A stretch of 64,000 nt of DNA, taken from positions 6,572,001-6,636,000 of the forward strand of contig CP109468.1 in NCBI GenBank assembly GCA_036227345.1, given 5' to 3'. Below, one piece after another: positions 24,565-30,926 of this stretch (positions within the stretch are counted from its first letter, which is position 1; every line of letters begins with the position of its first letter). The notes under the pieces are model-generated. The model made no database searches, had not been told where the DNA came from, and saw nothing but the letters and a program-made list of their open reading frames with translations. Source of the stretch: Streptomyces sp. NBC_01463. Its GTDB lineage: Bacteria > Actinomycetota > Actinomycetes > Streptomycetales > Streptomycetaceae. The translations under genes were made by a program, and so were the position numbers.

Positions 24565-24931
24565 GGACGTGATCGTAACCAGGTGGCGCACGGGCGCGGG
24601 AGGGCTCGGGTGCGCAGGTCTGAGTATCCGTACCTAGAGGGTGAGATGAGTAGGGACGCGGATGGGCCGCGACCTGCGCAAACGGCAGAGTGGGGAGCAC
24701 GGGAGGGGCGCTGCGCCGGTACCGCCGGCACGGGGCGGCGGAGCGGGCGCGGCACTTCTTCCCAACGGGGGTGCACGGCGGAGGACTCGGGACCACGGGG
24801 GAACGCACGGGGTCACGGGGGAGGTTCTCCGGCAGCACGGAAGGCGCCGGTCGGACGAGGCTCGGGGGGATCGAGCCCCGTCCGGCCGGTGCCTTCGTCA
24901 CGTCCGGGAGCCGTACGGGGGGCCGCCGGTG
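24565..24931. other. 367-base gap with a long hairpin, no confident gene
   Basis: Between the DUF4126 and TetR genes I find no open frame with family similarity. Forward frames from 24645 and 24662 are short and low-complexity in their first part, then run antisense to tetR. At 24840-24896 there is a 25-bp stem with three wobble or mismatched pairs around gaaggc-ccgg, probably the terminator of the TetR operon. The rest is unusually G-rich on the + strand. Confidence 0.5.
24840..24896 (-). terminator. Terminator of the TetR operon
   Basis: Arms of 25 bases (24840-24864 and 24872-24896), 22 positions paired and wobble possible at the others, loop of 7. It lies 36 bases after the tetR stop. 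Confidence 0.65.
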
Positions 24932-25543
24932 TCAGCGCCCGCTGACCCGCCCGTGCAGCAGCAGCGACAGCGCCGAGTGCACGTCGTCGATCGACCGCTC
25001 CGGCTGGAACGCCTGCCAGTCCAGTGCCGCCACCAGCACCATGCCGACCAGAGCGGCCGCCGTCAGCGGGATGTCGATCTCCTCGCTCAGCTCACCGCCC
25101 GCGACACCTTCCCTGAGCACTCCCTCGACCACGGCGACGGCCTCCTGACGCACCACCAGCAAGGTGGCCTGCCAGGCGCGGTTGGTGCGCCACAGCTCGG
25201 CCACGTACAGCTGGGTGAAGGCCGGATAGCGGTCGATGAAGGCCAGACCGGCGCGGATCATGGCGTCCAGCGCCTCGACCCGGCTGCCGCCGCGCTCGTC
25301 GGTCTCCTCCGCGGCCGAGCGCAGCGAGGAGGTGAGCAGCCCGACACCGTGGCGCAGCAGCTCCTCGAAGAGCTCCGTCTTGCTCTTGAAGTTGTAGTAG
25401 ACCGTGCCCTTGGCGACCCCGGCGCGCTCGGCGATCTCGTCCACCGTGGTCGCCGAGAAGCCCTTCTCGGCGATGAGGGTCACGGCGGCTTCGTAGAGCT
25501 TCTGCCGGGTGGCCTGGCGGCGCGTGGTGCTACTGCTTTCCAT
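24932..25543 (-). CDS. TetR-family transcriptional regulator
   Basis: This 203-residue repressor has a TetR_N helix-turn-helix at 9-55 (LYEAAVTLIAEKGFSATTVDEIAERAGVAKGTVYYNFKSKTELF), followed by a ligand-binding domain. It is the third gene of a transcript with the ABC ATPase and the Pip-type membrane protein; its stop-side neighbour is a terminator. A palindrome in front of the ATPase gene is the likely operator, giving autoregulation. ATG 25543 has AGGAG one base away; an in-frame GTG at 25558 is an alternative start. Confidence 0.88.
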   Translation of the reverse strand: MESSSTTRRQATRQKLYEAAVTLIAEKGFSATTVDEIAERAGVAKGTVYYNFKSKTELFEELLRHGVGLLTSSLRSAAEETDERGGSRVEALDAMIRAGLAFIDRYPAFTQLYVAELWRTNRAWQATLLVVRQEAVAVVEGVLREGVAGGELSEEIDIPLTAAALVGMVLVAALDWQAFQPERSIDDVHSALSLLLHGRVSGR

Positions 25544-25572
25544 GCTCCTGATTCTCACAGGTCCCGGAGAGC

Positions 25573-27660
25573 TCACAGACTCAGCTCCGGGTGGAGGCGG
25601 TCCAGCGTCCACACCTGCCTGCGGCGTGCGGAGAGGGCCGTGAGCGCGAGCGCCCCCGCGGTGAAGGCCAGGAGCACAGCGCAGCCCTGCCAGACCGGGC
25701 CGAGTCCGCCGCCGGTGATCAGCCGGCGCAGGCCCTCGACGACGTAGCTCATCGGCAGGTAGGGGTGGATGGCGTTGAAGAAGCCCGGGCTGGTCTGTAC
25801 GGGGTACGTGCCCCCGGCCGAGGTCAGCTGGAGCATCAGCACGGCGAGGACGAGGATGCGTCCGGCGGCTCCGAAGCGGGCGTTCAGCCACTGCACGATC
25901 GCGCCGAAGCAGCAGGTGACCAGGGCGAGGAAGCCGATCGTCCCGGTGGCGCGGGTCATCTGCAGGCCGAGCCCCCAGTGCAGTACGGACATCAGCGCGG
26001 CCACCTGGAGCAGTCCGATCGCGGCCACCGGCAGCCAGCCCGCGAAGGCGATCCGCCAGGCCGGCGCCCCGGCGGCCAGGGCGCGCCGGTTGAGCGGCTG
26101 GATCAGCATGTACGCCACCATCGCGCCGACCCAGAGCGACAGCGGGATGAAGTACGGGGCGAAGCCGGTGCCGTAGTTGGGGGCCGCGTGGAGCGACTGC
26201 GAGGCCAGCTGTACGGGGTCGGCCATGACCCCCGTGCGCGCGTCGCGGTCCTTCTTGTCGTAGTCGGGGATCTTGTCCACGCCGTCGGTGAGCCCCTGGG
26301 CGAGCGTCGCCGAGCCGTCGCCGAGCCGGACCATCCCGCTGTCCAGGCTCGTCGCGCCCTTCTTCAGGGCGCCGACCCCGGTGTTCAGGTCGGCGGAGCC
26401 CGTTCTGGCCGTGGCCAGGCCGGTGTGCAGCTTGTCCGCGCCCTTGGCGACCTTGTGCGCGCCGGTGTTGAGCGCGTTGACCTTCTTGACCGCGCTCTCC
26501 AGGTCCTCGTCCAGGTGCGGCGAGCGGTCGGCGAGTGCGTTCGCCTGCTTCTGGAGGGTGGCCAGCTGGGTGCGCAGCTTCTTGAGGTCCCCGTTCTGGT
26601 TCCTGACCAGGACGTTCACGTCGTCGGCCACCGCGGCGACATCGGCCGCGGCCGTCACCGCCCGCTTCAGCGGGGCGCAGACGGTGGGGTCGGGGAGCGG
26701 CTGCTCCACGCACCGGGTGCGGTGGACGTCGGCGAGGTCGTCGGAGGCCGTGTGGGCGGCGGTGGCGGCGGTGGGCGCCGCCTTCACCAGCAGGTCGAGG
26801 TTGTCCCGCACGGTCTGCGAGGAGTCGGCGACGAGCCGGGCCGTGTCGCCGATCGTCTTGCCGTTGTCCTTCAGGAACGGGCGGATGTCGGCGGCCACCC
26901 CGTTGACCTTGTCGGCGAGCAGCTGGGTGCCGTCGGCGACCTGGCGCGAGCCGGTCTCCAGATCGCCCGCGCCCTTGTCGAGCGTGACGATGCCGGTGGC
27001 CAGCCGGCCGCTGCCGGCCTTCGCGTCCTTCAGCCCGTCCGCGAGGTCCTTCGAGCCCTTCTTCGCCTTGCCGATGCCGCCCTTGAGATCGGTCGCGCCC
27101 TTGGCCGCCTTGGCCGTCGCGTCGTGGAGATCGGAGAAGTTGATGAAGATCCGGTCGAGGAAGCCCCGCGACGCGTTGGCCGACGCGGCGGTGCGGACCT
27201 CGGAGAACACCGTCCGGGAGATCTGGCCGACGATGTAGTTGTTCGCGTCGTTGGTGCGCACCTGGAGCGCGCCCGTCTCGGGGGAGTCGCCGGCGCTGGA
27301 GGCGATGCGCCTGCTGAAGTCCGCCGGCATGGTCAGCGAGAGGTAGTACGTACCGTCCTCGACGCCCTCGTGGGCCTCGGCGGCGCTCACCTCGTGCCAC
27401 TCGAAGACCTTGGAGTCGAGCAGCTTGCCGGTGATCTCGTCCCCGGCCGCGAGGCGCTTGCCCTCGGCGGTGGCGCCCTTGTCGTCGTTGACCAGCGCGA
27501 CCGGGATGCGGTCCAGGCGGCCGTACGGGTCCCAGAACGACCACAGGTACAGCGCGCCGTAGAGCAGCGGCAGCAGCAGGAGGGCGGCGAGGGCGGCCCT
27601 CGGCAGCCTGCCCCTGCCGAAGCGCCTCAGCTCAAGCGTGGCCAGTCTCGGCGAGCGCAT
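25573..27660 (-). CDS. YhgE/Pip-domain membrane protein
   Basis: This 695-residue protein has one N-terminal helix (about 22-43), a large extracytoplasmic region (45-480) and about five C-terminal helices, the ABC-2-like layout of YhgE/Pip proteins. The extracytoplasmic part contains repeated GA/GL-x-x-x-x-G segments predicted to form long coiled coils (KAAKGATDLKGGIGKAKKG and similar). Family members include phage-infection protein and type VII-related factors, and some act as export permeases. It overlaps the ATPase gene by 29 bases, so the two are probably one transporter. Confidence 0.82.
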   Translation of the reverse strand: MRSPRLATLELRRFGRGRLPRAALAALLLLPLLYGALYLWSFWDPYGRLDRIPVALVNDDKGATAEGKRLAAGDEITGKLLDSKVFEWHEVSAAEAHEGVEDGTYYLSLTMPADFSRRIASSAGDSPETGALQVRTNDANNYIVGQISRTVFSEVRTAASANASRGFLDRIFINFSDLHDATAKAAKGATDLKGGIGKAKKGSKDLADGLKDAKAGSGRLATGIVTLDKGAGDLETGSRQVADGTQLLADKVNGVAADIRPFLKDNGKTIGDTARLVADSSQTVRDNLDLLVKAAPTAATAAHTASDDLADVHRTRCVEQPLPDPTVCAPLKRAVTAAADVAAVADDVNVLVRNQNGDLKKLRTQLATLQKQANALADRSPHLDEDLESAVKKVNALNTGAHKVAKGADKLHTGLATARTGSADLNTGVGALKKGATSLDSGMVRLGDGSATLAQGLTDGVDKIPDYDKKDRDARTGVMADPVQLASQSLHAAPNYGTGFAPYFIPLSLWVGAMVAYMLIQPLNRRALAAGAPAWRIAFAGWLPVAAIGLLQVAALMSVLHWGLGLQMTRATGTIGFLALVTCCFGAIVQWLNARFGAAGRILVLAVLMLQLTSAGGTYPVQTSPGFFNAIHPYLPMSYVVEGLRRLITGGGLGPVWQGCAVLLAFTAGALALTALSARRRQVWTLDRLHPELSL

Positions 27661-28429
27661 CGGCCGTCCCTTCCTCGTGTGCGGGGTCCGCCTGCGGTGC
27701 GGGCTCCCCGGTGTCGGTGGGGGCGGTCGCCCCGGTGCTGCCCGTGCGTACGGTGACGGCGTCCTCGGGAGCCTGGCTGCACACGGCCAGCACGGTCGTG
27801 CCGCCGGCGGCGAGCGAGCGCAGCAGCTCCCAGGCCTCGGCGCGTTCGGCGTCGGAGAGCTTCAGGTCGGCGTCGTCCACCGCGAGCAGCCGCGGCCGGC
27901 CGATCAGGGCGAGGGCGACGGAGAGCCGCAGCGCCTCCAGCCGCTCCAGATCGCGTACGGAGGTCCGCTCGGCCTTGGGAAGGGCGGCGGGGTCGAGCCC
28001 GGCGGCCTCCAGCGCCCCGTCGATCCGGGCCCGGGCGGCGGCGACGCGCTCGCGGCGCGGTCGCAGCAGGGCGCGGAGCGAGGCGTCGAAGCGGCGTTGC
28101 AGCAGGGCGCGCTCCCGCAGGTGCTCGGCGACCGTGAACGCCGGGTCCAGTTCGCTGACGCCGGGCACCGGGCCCAGCGCCGCGATGCGGCGGACGGCGG
28201 CGGCCCGGCGCGGCAGGCGCAGACCGCCGGCCGTCGCCTCGCCCTCGGTGGCACGCATCCGGCCGGTGAGCGCGAGCAGCAGGCAGGTGCGGCCCGAGCC
28301 GGACGGGCCCTCGATCGCGACCAGGGACCCGGGGGAGACGCTGAACGTCACCTCCCGGAAGGCCCAGCCGCGCGGCCCCTTGAGGCCGAGGCCGTCGGCG
28401 GTGACAGCCGCCCCGTGCGCGCTCTCCAC
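27632..28429 (-). CDS. ABC transporter ATP-binding protein with degenerate motifs
   Basis: This 265-residue protein has the ABC ATPase fold, but its key motifs are altered. The Walker A is GPSGSGRT (Arg for the usual Lys). The signature region reads VRDLERLEALRLSVALAL in place of LSGGQ. The Walker B ends LLAVDDADL instead of LDEPT, and the H-loop His is Cys/Ser (TVLAVCSQ). It may bind but not efficiently hydrolyse ATP. The C-terminal 40 residues are low-complexity. It is the first gene of a TetR-controlled unit with the Pip-type permease. GTG start after GGGGGAGGG. Confidence 0.75.
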   Translation of the reverse strand: MESAHGAAVTADGLGLKGPRGWAFREVTFSVSPGSLVAIEGPSGSGRTCLLLALTGRMRATEGEATAGGLRLPRRAAAVRRIAALGPVPGVSELDPAFTVAEHLRERALLQRRFDASLRALLRPRRERVAAARARIDGALEAAGLDPAALPKAERTSVRDLERLEALRLSVALALIGRPRLLAVDDADLKLSDAERAEAWELLRSLAAGGTTVLAVCSQAPEDAVTVRTGSTGATAPTDTGEPAPQADPAHEEGTADALAETGHA

Positions 28430-28446
28430 AGACCCTCCCCCTTCTT

Positions 28447-28468
28447 TTGAACTGACTGGTCAGTGCAA
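28447..28468. promoter_or_regulatory. TetR operator before the ABC-Pip-TetR unit
   Basis: Inverted repeat TTG-n-ACTGAC-TG-GTCAGT-n-CAA, perfect over nine positions per side and 18 bases before the ATPase GTG. ACTGAC/GTCAGT is a typical TetR half-site; the co-encoded TetR is the obvious binder. Confidence 0.7.
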
Positions 28469-28528
28469 AAAGGTAGCCCGAACTTGCGAGCGAAGCAAAA
28501 GGCCAGGTCAAAGGGGGATCGGGGCCGA

Positions 28529-28558
28529 TTGTCAGTGGGGGCCGTCACGATGGATACA
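28529..28558 (+). promoter_or_regulatory. Promoter of the HEPN-domain gene
   Basis: TTGTCA (28529-28534), 18-base spacer and GATACA (28553-28558), 38 bases before ATG 28597, which has its own strong ribosome site. Confidence 0.5.
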
Positions 28559-28596
28559 GACGGCCACGAAGCCGTTACGAGACAGGAGGTTCTGTC

Positions 28597-29124
28597 ATGG
28601 CCCACTCGTCCGCAGCAGCCGCTCCGCGACGCCGCGCAGACGGCCCTGCCCCCTCACCGACCGGTCCGGCGCACGACGTCCACCCCGTACTCAGGCGCAC
28701 CACCGCGCCGCCCGCCGCTCTCGATCTCCTCGCCCAGGCCCGCGCCGGCCTCGAAGAGGCAGCTGTTCTCGACGTGCCGAACGAGCGCTACGCCACCGCC
28801 CACCTCGCCGCGCTGCGCACCGCCGCCGCGGTGCTCGCCGTCCGGGGACGCCCCGAGACCTCACCGCGGCGGCGGGAGAAGATCCGCAGTGCCTGGGAGG
28901 TCCTGCCGGAGATAGCCCCCGAGCTCACCGAGTGGAGCGCCCTGTTCGCCTCCGGCGCCCGCCGCCGGGCCCGCGCGGAGGCGGGCATCCCCGGCGCGGC
29001 CGGCCGGCGCGACGCGGACGACCTGCTCCGGGACGCGGCGATGTTCCTCCGCCTGGTGGAGCGGCTGCTGGTGCTCCAGCCGGTGCTCCCGCAGCCCCGC
29101 GGGGAGCGGCCCGATGCGGGATGA
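28597..29124 (+). CDS. SAV_6107-family HEPN-domain protein
   Basis: This 175-residue protein matches a conserved actinobacterial family with a HEPN-like helical domain: LDLLAQARAGLEEAAVLDVPNERYATAHLAALRTAAAVLAVRGRP (about 41-85), then a WEVLPEIAPELTEWSALFASGARRRA stretch. The first 40 residues are Pro/Ala-rich. ATG 28597 follows AGGAGGT at six bases, a strong ribosome site. The usual HEPN R-x4-6-H nuclease motif is not evident, so RNase activity is doubtful. No minimal nucleotidyltransferase partner is adjacent. Confidence 0.75.
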   Translation: MAHSSAAAAPRRRADGPAPSPTGPAHDVHPVLRRTTAPPAALDLLAQARAGLEEAAVLDVPNERYATAHLAALRTAAAVLAVRGRPETSPRRREKIRSAWEVLPEIAPELTEWSALFASGARRRARAEAGIPGAAGRRDADDLLRDAAMFLRLVERLLVLQPVLPQPRGERPDAG

Positions 29125-29224
29125 CGGGGACGGCGGCGCGAGGCAATAGGGTGGACGGGACCTATCACCTGCGCCGTTCACGCTCCGCCGTCAGCGGCGG
29201 CACCGTGCCGAGGAGTCAACTGCC

Positions 29225-29983
29225 GTGTCGGACCAGCTGCGCCCCCGCGCCTCCCTCCGTACCGCCGTGGTCTGGGAAGTCCTCAAGGACGCTCTCGACC
29301 GACAGGCCAAGGCGACCGGCAGGGACGCCCTGGACGTACTGGACACCGGCGGCGGCACGGGCAACTTCGCCGTGCCCGTCGCCCGTCTCGGCCACCGGGT
29401 CACCGTCGTCGACCCCAGCCCCAACGCGCTGTTCGCGCTGGAGCGCCGCGCCGCCGAGGCCGGGGTGGACGACCGGGTCCGCGGAGTCCAGGGCGACATC
29501 CTCGGCCTGTTCGACGTGGCCGAGCGCGGTGGCTACGACGCGGTGCTCTGCCACGGAGTCCTGGAGTACGTGGACGACCCCGCCGAGGGCGTGCGCAACG
29601 CGGTGGAGGCGCTCCGCCCGTCCGGCGCCCTCAGCCTGCTCGCCGCCGGGCTCGGCGGCGCCGTCCTGGCCCGGGCGCTCGCCGGCCACTTCACCGAGGC
29701 CCGGCAGGCGCTCAGCGACCCGGACGGCCGCTGGGGCGCGGGCGACCCCGTGCCGCGGCGCTACACGGCGCAGCAGCTCACCGAACTCGTCGAGGGCGCG
29801 GACGTGGAGGTCGGCGCCGTCCACGGCGTGCGCGTCTTCGCCGACCTCGTGCCCGGTGTCCTGGTGGACACCGAACCCGGCGCCATGGAGGCCCTGCTCA
29901 AGCTGGAGGCGGCGGTCGCCGAAGAGCCCGCGTTCCACTCGGTGGCCACCCAGCTGCACGTCCTGGGCACCAGGCGGGCCTGA
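29225..29983 (+). CDS. SAM-dependent methyltransferase
   Basis: This 252-residue class I methyltransferase has motif I LDVLDTGGGTGNFAVPVA, an acidic VVDPSP motif II and the post-I YDAVLCHGVLEYVDDP. The resemblance is to the SmtA/CmoM group, whose members act on tRNA or small molecules; the substrate here is unknown. It lies between the HEPN-domain gene and the DUF3040 gene on the same strand, the conserved position in Streptomyces next to the division cluster. Confidence 0.82.
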   Translation: MSDQLRPRASLRTAVVWEVLKDALDRQAKATGRDALDVLDTGGGTGNFAVPVARLGHRVTVVDPSPNALFALERRAAEAGVDDRVRGVQGDILGLFDVAERGGYDAVLCHGVLEYVDDPAEGVRNAVEALRPSGALSLLAAGLGGAVLARALAGHFTEARQALSDPDGRWGAGDPVPRRYTAQQLTELVEGADVEVGAVHGVRVFADLVPGVLVDTEPGAMEALLKLEAAVAEEPAFHSVATQLHVLGTRRA

Positions 29984-30187
29984 GCCGCCGGCCGGATCGC
30001 GACGGCAGCGCGGCTGATCAGCAACGCAGCTGCAGACGGAGTACGCCCCAGCAGCCCCGATCAGGGCCTTGGCCCCGTATGATCGGGGGACACCATCCGG
30101 CATGACGGAGCGGAGGTTGGGGAATCAACGCCTCAGCAGCTGAGCCGTCGTGGCGGCCCGGACTGGCTGATTGACAAAGAGGGCGGG

Positions 30188-30216
30188 TTTCACGGGGGCG
30201 ATTCCCTGCCTATCCT
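30188..30216 (+). promoter_or_regulatory. Candidate promoter of the DUF3040 gene
   Basis: TTTCAC, 17-base spacer and TATCCT (30211-30216), 53 bases before GTG 30269. Further upstream lie TATGAT (30078-30083) and a WhiA-type GACAC at 30089-30093. Confidence 0.4.
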
Positions 30217-30268
30217 GGAAGGGCCGCATACCGGCCGCCCCCCGGCGGCCGACGACGAGGAGGACTCC

Positions 30269-30670
30269 GTGCCGCTCTCGGAGCACGAGCAGCGAATGCT
30301 CGAGCAAATGGAGCGAGCGCTGTACGCCGAAGATCCCAAGTTCGCGACAGCGCTCGAGGGAAGTGGGCTGCGTACATACACCCGGCGACGGGTCTACCAG
30401 GCAGTTGCTGGCTTCCTGGTGGGAATCGCGCTCCTCATGGCCGGAATGGTCGCACAGCAGATCTGGATCAGCGTGGTCGGGTTCCTCGTCATGCTGGGCT
30501 GCGCGGTGCTCGCGGTCACCGGCTGGCGCAAGGCGCCCAAGCCGGGCGAGCAACAGGCAGCAGTCCGCGCGGGTGGTGCGGGCGAACGCCGACAGCCCAA
30601 ACAGCGCCGGTCCGTGATGAACCGGATCGAACAACGGTGGCAGCGCCGCCGCGATGAGCAGGGCCAGTAG
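30269..30670 (+). CDS. sepX: DUF3040 membrane protein, probable SepX division protein
   Basis: This 133-residue protein has a DUF3040 N-terminus (MPLSEHEQRMLEQMERALYA), two adjacent membrane helices (about 43-83) and a basic Arg/Gln-rich cytoplasmic tail. Its position beside the division cluster and its layout match SCO2097, which I recall as the protein named SepX, needed for cross-wall and sporulation septa and for stabilising the divisome; that equivalence is from memory. GTG 30269 follows GAGGAGG. A perfect terminator comes right after, so it is transcribed apart from the reverse-strand genes that follow. Confidence 0.8.
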   Translation: MPLSEHEQRMLEQMERALYAEDPKFATALEGSGLRTYTRRRVYQAVAGFLVGIALLMAGMVAQQIWISVVGFLVMLGCAVLAVTGWRKAPKPGEQQAAVRAGGAGERRQPKQRRSVMNRIEQRWQRRRDEQGQ

Positions 30671-30689
30671 GCGCTCGGAACACTTATGG

Positions 30690-30725
30690 GTGAGGGGCGG
30701 CCGCATTTCTGCGGCCGCCCCTCAC
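30690..30725 (+). terminator. Terminator after the DUF3040 gene
   Basis: A perfect 16-bp stem (gtgaggggcggccgca) with loop tttc, 19 bases after the stop. Confidence 0.85.
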
Positions 30726-30760
30726 GCGTGCCCGGATCACCTCACGCGTGCCCGGATCAC
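30721..30760. repeat. Perfect 20-bp tandem duplication
   Basis: ctcacgcgtgcccggatcac occurs twice head to tail (30721-30740, 30741-30760). The first copy overlaps the 3' arm of the terminator. It looks like a recent slippage or duplication event. Confidence 0.95.
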
Positions 30761-30880
30761 CGGGCGCCGGGCCGTCCGCTCCGGCGCCGTCGGGCCGCCG
30801 CGGCGCCGGAAGCCGGAAGCCGGGCGTCGGGTGTCGTGTGCCGCGCGGCCTGCCGCCGGCCCGTCCCGCGCCGGAACGCA

Positions 30881-30915
30881 TCGCGGGCAGGCCCCCGGGA
30901 AGGGCCTGCCCGCGA
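30881..30915 (-). terminator. Terminator of the MoxR-DUF58-transglutaminase operon
   Basis: A perfect 14-bp stem (tcgcgggcaggccc) with a 7-base loop, 11 bases after the transglutaminase stop. Confidence 0.8.
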
Positions 30916-30926
30916 AGGGTGAGGTG

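Noticed and set aside
28597..29124. HEPN gene as half of a toxin-antitoxin pair
   Set aside because: No nucleotidyltransferase or other antitoxin gene adjoins; the neighbours are a divergent ABC unit and a methyltransferase.
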